A stretch of 64,000 nucleotides of DNA, from contig NZ_CP018258.1 in assembly GCF_001953175.1 (NCBI RefSeq), forward strand, positions 1,888,210 through 1,952,209. Reading direction: 5' to 3'. Each line of letters opens with the position of its first letter. The first letter of the stretch is position 1. The translations under genes were made by a program, and so were the position numbers. The notes beneath the pieces are model-generated. The model was not told where the DNA came from, ran no database searches, and saw only the letters and a list, made by a program, of their open reading frames with translations. This document shows, piece by piece, positions 49,675 to 58,656 of this stretch. The DNA comes from Dehalogenimonas formicexedens. GTDB lineage: Bacteria > Chloroflexota > Dehalococcoidia > Dehalococcoidales > Dehalococcoidaceae.

Positions 49675-50964
49675 TTACGAGGCCAGATTTACCTCAACCG
49701 GAGCGCGCTCGAACGTAGCGGCTTCAAGCAGGTCCATCGGTTTGAAACCGAGCAGCCTGCCCAGGACCCCGTCCGGGAAAATTTCCAGCCTGGTCCGATA
49801 GAAGGTGGCGATGGAGTTATAATAATCCCGCGCCAGGGCCAGGCGTTGTTCCGTTTCGGATAACGACTTCTGCAAAGCCAGGAAAGACTCGCTGGCCTTG
49901 AGGCTGGGGTACTTTTCGGCGATGATCGTTAGCCGGGCGGCAACACCCTTAAGCTCGCCGTCCCTGGTGTCCATCGTGAGGGTCTGCTGGCTGCGGAGTT
50001 CGGCCACCATCTGCTGCAACCCGCTTTCATGCGAGCGGTAGCCTTCGACGGCGGCGACCAGATTGGGTATGAGATCGGCGCGGCGCTTGAGTTCCACGTC
50101 TATCTGGGAGAAACCCTGGCAGACCCGCGCCCGGAGGTTTACCAGGCTGTTGTAGGCGGTCCAGACCCAGCCGATCAATGTCGCCAGCGCGTAAACGAGC
50201 CCTGCAACGACGATCGGGACAGCCACGCTGCTTCCTGGAGAAGCCTGGCTGAAATAGACGCCCGAACCTGCCATCGTCGCAACCAGCCCGATTCCGAGCC
50301 ACACCCAGTACCACACGCGGAACATATCGCTATGCTTTTTTTCCGAATGAACGGAGACGATGAAGAGCGATCCTTTACTGGCGGCGATCTCCGCGGCTAC
50401 AGCGTCGGTCCTGACACGCGCCTGGCCGATGACATAGATGGTGTCATGGAGGCAGATTGCCTCCTCGATGAAGCGCCGCCGGTGGGTCGAGCCGGAAATG
50501 GATCTGTCCGGGCCTTTGCCGTAGTAGAGCGGATCGTCGCGCTTGACCTCTTTTTTGAATACTTCCCGTCCGTGGACCTCGGCGCCTTCCGGCAACACCC
50601 TGATGACGCCGGTGTCATCCTTGAGAAAGACTGGAACGCTCTTCGACCCCCTGGCGACATTCTCCCAGCCGCTGTGAGTCGTCGGGCGGCCTTTAGCGTC
50701 GACGGAAGTGCGGACGTAGTGTTCCTCCACTCGATAGCGGTACCAGACGCTGCGGACGGCGGCCAGGTAACTCTGAAGAGGCGCCTCGGTTTCGGCGGTG
50801 CCTTTAAGTTCGGACAAGCCGATGAAGACGCCCTGGGTTTTCGACGTCGGCGTATCATCGATCAACCGACGGCGGCGATAGAAATGGAAACCGACCACCA
50901 GGCACGCCAGAGCGATGATTCCGGCTCCGATGAGGATCCACGGCGAGACGTACGAATTCGGCAT
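49675..50964 (-). CDS. GIDE-like domain fused to LemA domain
   Basis: The 429-residue protein starts with a membrane segment (WILIGAGIIALACLVVGFHF). A region like the GIDE/MUL1 BAM domain follows (about 45-180, GLSELKGTAETEAPLQSYLA, SVWYRYRVEEH), then two membrane segments (about 215-265). A C-terminal LemA-type helical domain completes it (AYNSLVNLRARVCQGFSQID, ELKRRADLIPNLVAAVEGY, TEQRLALARDYYNSIATFYR). The two domains are usually separate proteins in bacteria. There is no RING domain, so a ubiquitin ligase function is not implied. The likely role is in the envelope. Confidence 0.85.
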   Translation of the reverse strand: MPNSYVSPWILIGAGIIALACLVVGFHFYRRRRLIDDTPTSKTQGVFIGLSELKGTAETEAPLQSYLAAVRSVWYRYRVEEHYVRTSVDAKGRPTTHSGWENVARGSKSVPVFLKDDTGVIRVLPEGAEVHGREVFKKEVKRDDPLYYGKGPDRSISGSTHRRRFIEEAICLHDTIYVIGQARVRTDAVAAEIAASKGSLFIVSVHSEKKHSDMFRVWYWVWLGIGLVATMAGSGVYFSQASPGSSVAVPIVVAGLVYALATLIGWVWTAYNSLVNLRARVCQGFSQIDVELKRRADLIPNLVAAVEGYRSHESGLQQMVAELRSQQTLTMDTRDGELKGVAARLTIIAEKYPSLKASESFLALQKSLSETEQRLALARDYYNSIATFYRTRLEIFPDGVLGRLLGFKPMDLLEAATFERAPVEVNLAS

Positions 50965-51104
50965 GGGGTTATATTAGCACTTTCTCAAATGGCGTTCAGA
51001 GGAACCAATCAGATCGTTTCCGACTCTCACAAGATGTCTTTCATTATGACGAGTCAGAAAGGCGGAGTAATATTTTATTGAATACAAACTTCAGGAGGTC
51101 GCTA

Positions 51105-51620
51105 ATGGCTGACACAACCATCACCGCTGACCACGGCAAACAAGAGATCCTGATAGAGAGGGAGTTAGATTATCCGCGCGACCTGGTTTTCCGCTGCCAC
51201 GTTCATTCGGAGCTTATGGTCCAGTGGATGGGGCCGCGAGACCTGGAGACGACTTTCACCTACCTTGAGGCCAAACCCGGCGGCTCCTACCGCTTCACCC
51301 AACGGGACCCCAAGGGCGGGGAGTTCAGTTTCCATGGGGTGTATCACGAGGTCAAGTCGCCGCAATTGATTATCGACACGTTCGAGTATGAGGATACGCC
51401 GCAGCACGTATCTTTAATAACGCAGACGTTTGAAGAACTGGCTGATCGCCGCAGCAAGGTCAGGCAGCAGTCCCTGTTCCAGTCCGTCGCCGACAGGGAT
51501 GCCATGCTGGACTCGGGGATGCGAGCGGGCATCATCGAGGGTTACGAGCGCCTCGATGAACTGCTGGAGAAACTTTCGAACGAGGCAGAGCTCAGAGAAA
51601 CCCGACGGGACCATATTTGA
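51105..51620 (+). CDS. SRPBCC/AHSA1-type protein
   Basis: The 171-residue protein has the START-like fold of the Aha1 C-terminal family: ILIERELDYPRDLVFRCHVH, MVQWMGPRDLETTF, GGSYRFTQRDPKGGEFSFHG and YERLDELLEKLSNE. Such proteins bind small hydrophobic ligands. The substrate is unknown. Start at ATG 51105 with AGGAGG upstream. Confidence 0.88.
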   Translation: MADTTITADHGKQEILIERELDYPRDLVFRCHVHSELMVQWMGPRDLETTFTYLEAKPGGSYRFTQRDPKGGEFSFHGVYHEVKSPQLIIDTFEYEDTPQHVSLITQTFEELADRRSKVRQQSLFQSVADRDAMLDSGMRAGIIEGYERLDELLEKLSNEAELRETRRDHI

Positions 51621-51742
51621 TGATCCAGAAAGAGGCGCCCTAAAACAGCCCGCCTCTTTCATTCGTACAGCGGTCCGGTCGGTCTCCTCGACCGATATTT
51701 CCGTTTGTCCCCTCCCCTCCCTCTCCCCTATAATGTCCCCCA

Positions 51743-52297
51743 ATGAACACACCCAAAATCATCGCCATGGTCGGCATGGCCGGAGCCGGCAAGACAGCCG
51801 CCTCGAAAATGTTCGAGAACCACGGCTACACCCGCATCCGCTTCGGCGACGTTACCGACGACGAGGTTAAGAAGCGAGGTTTGCCTCTCAACGAAGCCAA
51901 CGAGCGCGCCGTACGCGAAGCACTGCGTTCCGAACTCGGCATGGCCGCCTACGCCAAGCTGAACCTGCCCCGCATCGATGAAGCCCTTAAGACGGGACCG
52001 GTAGTTATCGACGGCATGTATTCCTGGGAGGAGTACCTGTTCCTTAAAGAGCGCTACGGCGACAACCTGGCGGTGGCGGCAGTATGGGCATCGCCCACAA
52101 CCCGCACCCAAAGGCTCTCCACCCGCGCCGTGAGGCCGCTAACCCGGGAAGAGACCTTCTCCCGCGACAAGTCCGAGATCGAAAAGGTCTCAAAGGCGGG
52201 TCCGATCGCCGTGGCAGACTATATGGTAGTCAACAGCGGCAGTTTCGAGGAACTGCGGGCGCAGGTTGAAAATCTCATTCACGAATTGAAGTGCTGA
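51743..52297 (+). CDS. P-loop nucleotide kinase (dephospho-CoA kinase-like)
   Basis: The 184-residue protein has Walker A GMAGAGKT (11-18), a following KMFENHGYTRIRFGDV typical of dephospho-CoA kinase-like and archaeal UPF0200 proteins, VVIDGMYSWEEYLFLKE, and a terminal VADYMVVNSGSFEELRAQVE. It probably phosphorylates a small nucleotide or coenzyme. The function is uncertain. It lies 54 bases before the dCMP deaminase and may be co-transcribed. Confidence 0.8.
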   Translation: MNTPKIIAMVGMAGAGKTAASKMFENHGYTRIRFGDVTDDEVKKRGLPLNEANERAVREALRSELGMAAYAKLNLPRIDEALKTGPVVIDGMYSWEEYLFLKERYGDNLAVAAVWASPTTRTQRLSTRAVRPLTREETFSRDKSEIEKVSKAGPIAVADYMVVNSGSFEELRAQVENLIHELKC

Positions 52298-52351
52298 AAC
52301 CCCTCTCCTTCAAATCCTCTCCCACAGGGGGCGAGGAAAGAAAAAAACGAT

Positions 52352-52831
52352 ATGCAGATAAACAGACCCAACATTGACGAGTATTTCCTGAAGATCGCGG
52401 CGGTGGTTGCCGAAAGAAGCACCTGCCGGCGCCATCACGTCGGGGCGGTGGCGGTCAAGAACAAGCACATCCTGACCACGGGCTACAACGGCGCCCCGGC
52501 CGGCACCCGCGACTGCCTGGAACTCGGCTGCCTGCGTGATCAGAACAATATCCCCTCCGGGACCCGCCACGAGATCTGCCGGGCCGTCCATGCCGAGCAG
52601 AACGCCATTATCCAGGCGGCTCAGCACGGTGTGAATCTGGAGGGGTCGACGGTCTACTGCACCCATACGCCGTGCATCCTGTGCGCCAAGATGCTGGCTA
52701 ATGTCAGGATCAAGCGCTTCGTCAGCTACGGCAAATACGCCGATGACAGCTTCATAGAATTGTTCAAAGAAGTTGGAATCGAGGTCGAGTTAAGGCCGCG
52801 GCCACCTGCCTGCATCGAGTTTCTGGATTAA
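52352..52831 (+). CDS. Deoxycytidylate deaminase
   Basis: The 159-residue protein converts dCMP to dUMP for thymidylate synthesis. Zinc-site motifs are VHAEQNAI (His and catalytic Glu) and HTPCILCAKML (PCxxC). CRRHHVGAVAVKNKHILTTGYNGAPAGT and an inserted Cys/His region (CLELGCLRDQ...H) match the dCMP deaminase/ComEB type, with a likely second zinc. All key residues are present. Confidence 0.95.
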   Translation: MQINRPNIDEYFLKIAAVVAERSTCRRHHVGAVAVKNKHILTTGYNGAPAGTRDCLELGCLRDQNNIPSGTRHEICRAVHAEQNAIIQAAQHGVNLEGSTVYCTHTPCILCAKMLANVRIKRFVSYGKYADDSFIELFKEVGIEVELRPRPPACIEFLD

Positions 52832-52883
52832 TTTGTCCGAATCCTCGCCTCATGTTCCCACGCTTGGCGGGCAAGAAGAAACA

Positions 52884-53288
52884 TCACCTCTTACCGAGGG
52901 TTTCGAAAACTTCCCGCCATTCCTCTGGTAAAGAACAATTTGCGGGGCAGTCCTTGAACATCGGCAGAATCTGGTAGTTCTTATATCTCGCCAACCCGCA
53001 TCCGATCCTGGTGATGAAGAACTTTTTTGCCGGATTTTTCCGGGCGTACTCGATGAATTCGGTGACCGATTTTTCGATTTCAGGCAAAGTCCTCGGTTTG
53101 AATATCAAGGTCTCCGTAGGAATTGCATAAGATTTGCCCGTAGGCCCGGCGCCGACTCCGGGTTCAGCGCCAAATCGTTCCCTGGCGACAAGCGCCGCCC
53201 CCGCGGTGTGAAGCCCCTTGAGGTTGCTGCCGAAAACAAAGATCTCCGAATCAGCGGGGAGGGTGTGGTCAGTGTGGTACTGCGCCAT
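52884..53288 (-). CDS. Macro-like fold protein of phage-related family
   Basis: The 134-residue protein has SEIFVFGSNLKGLHTAGAAL near the N-terminus, GPTGKSYAIPT, and FFITRIGCGLARYKN. This pattern matches a conserved family found in phages and bacteria (IFVFGSN..G.HGAGAA...FGA), probably related to macrodomains and ADP-ribose binding. The catalytic role is unknown. No operon partner is clear. Confidence 0.8.
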   Translation of the reverse strand: MAQYHTDHTLPADSEIFVFGSNLKGLHTAGAALVARERFGAEPGVGAGPTGKSYAIPTETLIFKPRTLPEIEKSVTEFIEYARKNPAKKFFITRIGCGLARYKNYQILPMFKDCPANCSLPEEWREVFETLGKR

Positions 53289-53404
53289 GTCCCATACTTC
53301 CTTTCCCTGTTTCGATCGGGTGATGCCAAATATTACAAAATATCACTTCATTAAACAAGAAAAAGATATTTAATAATTAATTCCGATCCACCAAAACAAA
53401 AGGA

Positions 53405-53431
53405 AAGGGCTGGCGCAGTGCGCCAGCCCTT
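53405..53431 (-). terminator. Terminator after secreted protein gene
   Basis: A perfect 12-base-pair stem (AAGGGCTGGCGC and complement, loop of three bases) with a T-rich minus-strand tail TTTCCTTTTGTTTT, 30 bases after the stop of 53461-54189. Confidence 0.88.
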
Positions 53432-53460
53432 AAGCACGATATTCTGTTATGTACGTGGTA

Positions 53461-54189
53461 TTAGTTGACAGGATAGAACCGTACTTGAATTAACTTGGCG
53501 CCATCGTTCTGGAACTGCCAGAAGTAAGCCAGATCGGATAAGTTGTAGTCGTCGGTTACCCAGGCATCGAGGCCGGCCATGTAGTCGAAGACCCACATTC
53601 CAAGCCCGGGTTCGTAATTTGCTTCGCTGCCGGTCAGGAAATCGAAGGTGTCTTCTGTTGTATTCACGTAGAACAGGGTAGAGGCATCTGTCCAGGTCTT
53701 GTTCTTGCTGACGGTCACCGTCCCAACATTGATGTAGTACCAGAGTTGGCCGAGGTTGTCGTATGCTTCGACCCAGCCGTCGATCTGGACGTTGCCCGGG
53801 GTCTTGGGCATTTTAGCCTTCACGGCAATGTAAACACGATATTTGCCAGGCCCCAGTTGGAAGGATCCCTCGCCATCGGTGGCATTGCCGTCGAGAACAG
53901 CAAATTCAGAACCCTGGGTCATGTTGATTTTGACCCCGGCCATGGTCTCCTGGTCCAGGTTGTTAGGGGTATTCAGATTGAACGAGAAATCGGAGGTATC
54001 GGTTGGCACAAACATGGTGTGACGGTCGGGATTGTTATAGTCGCCCGGCATCGTCTTAGCTTTACCAATCAGGTTCAGATTGAAATGGGCACCGTTGAAG
54101 TCAATGCCTTTTGGTGCGGCTGAAACGGCTAGAGCTCCCGAAAGGACCATTACAAGAGCCATGGCAACCATGAGTAAAACCTTTTTCAC
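53461..54189 (-). CDS. Secreted hypothetical protein
   Basis: The protein of about 242 residues starts at GTG 54189 with GGAGG upstream. It has a signal peptide MKKVLLMVAMALVMVLSGAL with AVSAA cleavage. The mature part is beta-rich and Asn/Asp-rich (FNLNLIGKAKTMPGDYNNPD; GPGKYRVYIAVKAKMPKTPG; WYYINVGTVTVSKNKTW). No family is recognised. It resembles single secreted surface proteins of this lineage. Confidence 0.8.
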   Translation of the reverse strand: MKKVLLMVAMALVMVLSGALAVSAAPKGIDFNGAHFNLNLIGKAKTMPGDYNNPDRHTMFVPTDTSDFSFNLNTPNNLDQETMAGVKINMTQGSEFAVLDGNATDGEGSFQLGPGKYRVYIAVKAKMPKTPGNVQIDGWVEAYDNLGQLWYYINVGTVTVSKNKTWTDASTLFYVNTTEDTFDFLTGSEANYEPGLGMWVFDYMAGLDAWVTDDYNLSDLAYFWQFQNDGAKLIQVRFYPVN

Positions 54190-54503
54190 TGTTTCTCCTC
54201 CATTTTTGTAATGGTGACTGTCCATGGGTCGTCGGGCGTTATTGATTGGCACCACCCCCTCCATTCATGAATATCCAGTTGTAATTTTGTAAATTCCTAC
54301 CAATTATTTGCCCGGCAACAGTATTTTTCAAGATGCATTTAGTTTATCTAACCTACCCTAAAGTACCATTTTTGGTGATCTATAATTTTCATCAAAATGA
54401 TGTCAACAAATCATGACATCCGATCGTAATTATGGTGTATATTTATTTAATTATAAAATATTATTTTGTATTTATCATAATAATTTCCGCAGTTCGCCCA
54501 TAT
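54190..54503. other. AT-rich upstream region
   Basis: About 310 bases of very AT-rich DNA without a gene. It contains several A/T-rich hexamers and ATCAAAATGATG (54393-54404), which could act as promoter/operator for the secreted protein gene, but no canonical pair stands out. Confidence 0.4.
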
Positions 54504-54538
54504 AATTGAGAAGAGACCTTAACGGCCTCTTCTCAATT
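54504..54538. terminator. 12-bp palindromic hairpin
   Basis: AATTGAGAAGAG and its exact complement flank an 11-base centre that can extend the stem (CC/GG). A T-run is weak. It lies downstream of the minus-strand HTH gene (54621-54809) and may terminate it. Confidence 0.6.
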
Positions 54539-54620
54539 ATCAGAGAGTGTCCGGAACTATAATTCAGGGTGGAGATGAAAATCCGGAAAGGCTTCGCTTT
54601 AAAGGGAAAATAGTCCTCAG

Positions 54621-54809
54621 CTAAGGGCCGAAGATGTCCTCGATTTTTTTACCGAATAGCTCCGCCATCCTGAATGCCAGCGGCAGGCTAGGGTCGTACT
54701 TTTCCTTTTCGATGGCGATGATGGCCTGGCGAGAGACGCCTAAACGTTGAGCAAGTTCTTCCTGAGTCCAGTCACGTTCTGCCCGAAGCACTCGCAACCG
54801 GTTTTTCAC
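54621..54809 (-). CDS. Small XRE-type HTH regulator
   Basis: The 62-residue Cro/CI-type helix-turn-helix protein (MKNRLRVLRAERDWTQEELA, QRLGVSRQAIIAIEKEKYDP) is of the YozG/YgzD group. Such regulators pair with a neighbouring membrane protein. Here the start overlaps the stop of the upstream membrane gene by ATGA. Confidence 0.93.
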   Translation of the reverse strand: MKNRLRVLRAERDWTQEELAQRLGVSRQAIIAIEKEKYDPSLPLAFRMAELFGKKIEDIFGP

Positions 54810-55186
54810 TGGTAATGCCTCCAGGCGATGGTGTAGCCGATAACCAGCATTACTTCCAGAAAATAGCCGGCGTCGATGAACCGAAATGGCAAGCTCACGC
54901 CTGCTTCCATGAGAAACCCGACAAAGAAAATCACCGGCAGGGAGATCATAAAGGCAATAGACAATCCCTCGAGGATTATCCTTCTCTGGACCTCATCCTG
55001 GCTAAGGGTATATCGATAAGCCAGACTAACCTGGTAAACTAGAACGGCTACCGGCACCATACCGATAAGGATTCGGACGGCAAGGTTGGTGTGAACCAGC
55101 GCTAACAACGTTGCGGCAAAGACCCAGGCTACCGCCATCAACCCGGCGGTCACGTAGATGGCGGTATCAGTGACTCTGTTCTTCAT
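54806..55186 (-). CDS. Four-helix membrane protein paired with HTH regulator
   Basis: The 126-residue protein has membrane segments AIYVTAGLMAVAWVFAATLL, IRILIGMVPVAVLVYQVSLA-like, IAFMISLPVIFFVGFLMEAG and YFLEVMLVIGYTIAW. ATG at 55186 with GGGGGAGGG upstream is the start. This membrane-protein plus small HTH arrangement is frequent in bacteria, and the function is unknown. Confidence 0.82.
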   Translation of the reverse strand: MKNRVTDTAIYVTAGLMAVAWVFAATLLALVHTNLAVRILIGMVPVAVLVYQVSLAYRYTLSQDEVQRRIILEGLSIAFMISLPVIFFVGFLMEAGVSLPFRFIDAGYFLEVMLVIGYTIAWRHYQ

Positions 55187-55307
55187 ATTCACCCTCCCCC
55201 AAGATTTTGAGACCATTGTAATGCTTTATTGCCATAATGTCAAGTATTATTTACATTTCGCTAGCCATTCCAAGTCTTTCTGGCGGTAACCGGAAATTTG
55301 TCCGAAC

Positions 55308-56009
55308 TTACGCGAAGAGGATATGGCCGATGACCCCAACCAGAAACCCGAGGGTGAAAACAACCGCGGGAATCCGATTTTCCTTGATTCGAGCCTTAGG
55401 GGCAACCTCCTGGAAGACCAGGTAGAGGATGCCGCCGGCAGAGAACATCATGATAAAGGCGACCAGGGCGACTGTCCCGGTCAAAAAATAAAAACCGATC
55501 AAGGCGGCAACCACACCCACCAGACTGAATGGAGCCATGACGGCAAAGGTCCGTCGGCGGCTGAAACCGCTTCCGACAAATTCGAAATAAGCGCTATAGC
55601 TCTCCGGTAAATTCTGAAGGCCGATATATATAGCTAGCAGCAGTCCGGTAGCTTTGCTGGCGGAGAAGACAGCACCAAGGGCCAATGCCTCCGGAATAAA
55701 ATCCAAAAGCATGACGAGAAATAAGGCCACGCGTCCGGTGCGTGACTTTATAAACCAGTTTAGAACCGCGAAGAAAAAGACCCCGATGACGAAGGCAACA
55801 ATGATGCGGGGAATCCCCAAACCAGCTATCCCCTCGGGGACGAGGACGAGGGCTACGGCAGCTGTAATGATCCCGGCGCCGAAGGCTGTGATGCTGTGCA
55901 GGAATGTCGATCCGCTCTCGAGGACGCGAAAACCCGCCAGGCCCCATCCCAGGATGACAGTAACTCCGGAAGCGAAGGAGAAAAGGATGATCTCCAGGAC
56001 TTCAGGCAC
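55308..56009 (-). CDS. ZIP-family metal transporter-like protein
   Basis: The 233-residue protein has about eight membrane segments. The typical ZIP motifs in helices 4 and 5 are altered: DFIPEALALGA is found where HNFPEG-like sequences are usual, and GLQNLPESYSAYFE where HNIPEG is usual. His ligands are therefore replaced by Asp and Gln, while the Pro-Glu is kept. The GTG at 56009 with CTGGAGG upstream is chosen over 56045. Metal specificity may differ, or the protein may transport something else. Confidence 0.82.
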   Translation of the reverse strand: MPEVLEIILFSFASGVTVILGWGLAGFRVLESGSTFLHSITAFGAGIITAAVALVLVPEGIAGLGIPRIIVAFVIGVFFFAVLNWFIKSRTGRVALFLVMLLDFIPEALALGAVFSASKATGLLLAIYIGLQNLPESYSAYFEFVGSGFSRRRTFAVMAPFSLVGVVAALIGFYFLTGTVALVAFIMMFSAGGILYLVFQEVAPKARIKENRIPAVVFTLGFLVGVIGHILFA

Positions 56010-56202
56010 GTGTTTCCTCCAGGACCGCCGTTTGTAGCGATCCAATTCAAGAGTAATCGTAAACGGTGCCGAAGGAAATACGTAGAAATACCTATTTTAG
56101 GTGTGTGTCCGACACCTTTTCCCTTTACGGGAAAAGACATGGTTATCGGGGCTGAGGATGAACGGGGTTTGACGACAAGATGCGGTTTTCGGCGGGCGGA
56201 GC

Positions 56203-56763
56203 CTAATCACCAAGTGCCTGTCGAACACCAGTCTGCTCTATCATTTCGGCGAGTTTTTGAACTGTGGTGAAGTCACGAAAAGAAATTGACCGATACACCG
56301 GCTTCGACATCAACCTGTTGAGGCGACTCCGGGTCCGGCCGCTTAAAAGTATTGAGAAATAAAGAACGCCCGGACCCTCTTTCACGGAGTCAATTCCTTC
56401 TTTGAGTTCCACCTCAGGTAGAACATCGCCGGGATCAAGCGGTTCACTGATAAAAGCAACGTAGCGACGTAAATCGTCGCGGCTGTGCCATGCTTCCGGG
56501 GCATTCTGGGCAACTTGTTTCAGCTGTTCCCGAGTTTTAACGATCACGAGGGTATCGATCTTGAATTTTGCTTTGAGCAAGTCTTCCAGTTTATGCCTGA
56601 CAGTAGCAACATCATCGTTGGTTTCGAAAAGGATGTTGCCGCTCTGAATATAGGTTCGGACTTCTCTAAAACCGAGCCCATTCAACTCGGCCTTCAGGTC
56701 CGTCATGCTGACAAGACCCTTCCCGCCGACATTGACGCCCCGAAGTAGAGCTACATAAACCAT
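56203..56763 (-). CDS. DUF1697 protein
   Basis: The 186-residue protein has the full DUF1697 pattern: YVALLRGVNVGGKGLVSMTDLK, LGFREVRTYIQSGNILFET, and a terminal YRSISFRDFTTVQKLAEMI. The family is widespread and without established function. It is a single gene with no operon neighbours. Confidence 0.93.
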   Translation of the reverse strand: MVYVALLRGVNVGGKGLVSMTDLKAELNGLGFREVRTYIQSGNILFETNDDVATVRHKLEDLLKAKFKIDTLVIVKTREQLKQVAQNAPEAWHSRDDLRRYVAFISEPLDPGDVLPEVELKEGIDSVKEGPGVLYFSILLSGRTRSRLNRLMSKPVYRSISFRDFTTVQKLAEMIEQTGVRQALGD

Positions 56764-56908
56764 ATCACAAGTGTACCAGCAACAATCGCCAGGGAAAACA
56801 TGCCGATTAAAGCCTCTGGAACCCGCTACCCGGCAATTTTACGGATTTTGAAGGGGGTGTTTGCGGGGGTAAGATTTACATTGGAGGAAATGTATGAGAG
56901 GCTGAAAT

Positions 56909-57306
56909 ATGGCAGAGACACAGAAACAACGCGACATTGTAAACGAATTCTTCAAATTAGTGACGGCCCAAAAATTCGATGGCATATTGAGACTCTGTTC
57001 TCCGGACTGCCAGATCCACAACCCTTATGTCACGGGTACAATGGCGGATCTGACAAAGGCGATGGCAGCCGCAAATAAAGAAGGTCGCGCCCAGAACCCT
57101 GATGCCGGTTTTTAGGTCCGTTACGTTATCGTCGAAGGAAATATGGCGGCGGCATATACGCAATTGTTGAACGATAAGGCCAAACCATCGGCCGGCGGCC
57201 TGAGGCAGGTACACCTTTTCCGTTCGATGGCGGCAGGATAGCCGAGTACTGGGACATCACCCAGCAGATAATGCCAGACATGCCTAACGCGGGAGGGTCG
57301 TTCTGA
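56909..57306 (+). pseudogene. Broken SnoaL-like (NTF2-fold) gene
   Basis: The frame begins MAETQKQRDIVNEFFKLVTA and runs to PDAGF, then TAG at 57113. It continues in the same frame VRYVIVEGNMAAAYTQLLND and then shifts frame near 57220 to FDGGRIAEYWDITQQIMPDM with a stop at 57304. Both lesions sit in a recognisable SnoaL-like polyketide-cyclase fold (FDGGRIxEYWD is a family hallmark). A GGAGG precedes the ATG. The gene is inactive unless the stop and the shift are errors. Confidence 0.82.
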
Positions 57307-57361
57307 GGTCGATCCAAGACATAGCTTCCTCAGACATCTATCCGAGGTGGAGGAGAAGAAG

Positions 57362-57384
57362 AAGGCCGGAACAAATCCGGCTTT
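57362..57384. terminator. Hairpin after SnoaL-like remnant
   Basis: AAGGCCGGA pairs with TCCGGCTTT (one G-T), followed by CTTCAT. It would end transcription of the broken gene. Confidence 0.65.
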
Positions 57385-57584
57385 CTTCATATATCCGATT
57401 ATCAAAAATATTTTTACCGACCGTGTTGCTGTTGACTGTTGGGAAAAAGGGAAGAAGGGGATATTTTTCTAAGTTTTGGAACCGCAGTCATTGAATGGAC
57501 GTTCAAAAAGCTATTGACACCGGGAATATAATTTTACATCAGATAACAATTCGTGACACATTTTGTTGGTTTGGAGAAGTTTCA

Positions 57585-57923
57585 ATGATCAAGGCAATCG
57601 TCGGGTTCAGAAAGAAGCCAAACGCAGACATCAAACCCCTACTGCAAAGGATGATGTCTTACGCCGGGTCGTTTAGCGGCTTCTCGAAGGTCGAGTGCAT
57701 CGAAATGCTGCCGGAGCGCTCGGTCGTCGCCCTGGTTTACGAATGGAAAAGCCTCGACGACTGGAAATCATGGGAACTCTCCAGGGTAAGAAAGCAACTG
57801 ATGGAGAGCGCCGAGCAACTTCTCGTGGATAAACCTCATGTCACCGTCTACAAGGAAGAGCCCATGCCCGGATGGACCTACACTGCGCTGAAACAAGACC
57901 GGCAACTGGCTGGCGTGGCGTAA
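57585..57923 (+). CDS. ABM-type (antibiotic biosynthesis monooxygenase fold) protein
   Basis: The 112-residue ferredoxin-like fold protein: MIKAIVGFRKKPNADIKPLL, SYAGSFSGFSKVECIEMLPE, VVALVYEWKSLDDWKSWELS. This fits the ABM/heme-monooxygenase superfamily. No heme-binding His or Asn pair can be assigned, so the function is open. The ATG at 57585 is preferred over 57495, because the upstream part is not conserved-looking and contains promoter-like TTGACA. Confidence 0.8.
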   Translation: MIKAIVGFRKKPNADIKPLLQRMMSYAGSFSGFSKVECIEMLPERSVVALVYEWKSLDDWKSWELSRVRKQLMESAEQLLVDKPHVTVYKEEPMPGWTYTALKQDRQLAGVA

Positions 57924-57974
57924 CCCCGAGAACCCGATAAAAGCTTCGTTGCAAAGGAAGGAACTCCTCCCCTT

Positions 57975-58481
57975 CTAGGGCGCAATGTTCTGGGTGGACA
58001 ATACCGCCGTGTACACCACCCTGAAACTGTCATAATCTACGGCTACCTGTTTCTGATAAACCACACTGGTCCCGATAAGAGTTACTGTCGCCGCAGGGTA
58101 CCACAGGGCATTCGGGTTGATATACTCAGGCACCCCCTTCAGCGCAGCATCTTCATCTAGCGTCCAGACGGTGGCAGGTACCGCATTTTCATCCCAGATG
58201 ATTGCCAGCCATTCAAACTTTGAACCCAATAACTGGTAGACCGGCCCCTGGGCGATGAGGGTGAGAAGCGATTTGTCCTCGGCGGTCAGAGTAACCGGCG
58301 TGGGCAGGCCGAGAATGCCGTCCGGGCGTTTGCCCTGGGCCGGCCAATTGATTGACGAAGGCGACGGGGTAGAGGATGTTTCACTCGCGGGTGAAGGCGT
58401 TCCGACACACCCCGCCATGAGCGTGATCGCTACGACTGAAATAACGGCGACCTTCAGAATCCGACACCAGTTCGTGTTCAT
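57975..58481 (-). CDS. Predicted lipoprotein
   Basis: The 168-residue protein has the signal VAVISVVAITLMAGC (lipobox LMAGC, Cys25), then a Ser/Pro/Thr linker (GTPSPASETSSTPSPSS) and a soluble domain with FEWLAIIWDENAVPATVWTL. The family is unrecognised. The linker suggests presentation at a distance from the membrane. Confidence 0.78.
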   Translation of the reverse strand: MNTNWCRILKVAVISVVAITLMAGCVGTPSPASETSSTPSPSSINWPAQGKRPDGILGLPTPVTLTAEDKSLLTLIAQGPVYQLLGSKFEWLAIIWDENAVPATVWTLDEDAALKGVPEYINPNALWYPAATVTLIGTSVVYQKQVAVDYDSFRVVYTAVLSTQNIAP

Positions 58482-58656
58482 ATCCTGAATAATATAACGC
58501 CGAGGCTTTCAAAATACGAGCCACGGAAACCGGCTCATCCTCGAAATTTTGGCAACCATATTTAATTGTAATTACTGAAAAGTTACAATAAAAGTGGTTC
58601 CCGTGTGCGCAAACTATTTCGCACTTCGGTCGTTATCATGGTTGGCAGGCTAAAAG

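Noticed and set aside
50029-51081. Plus-strand frame of 350 codons
   Set aside because: It is opposite the GIDE-LemA gene, without motifs or ribosome-binding site. It is a GC-driven shadow.
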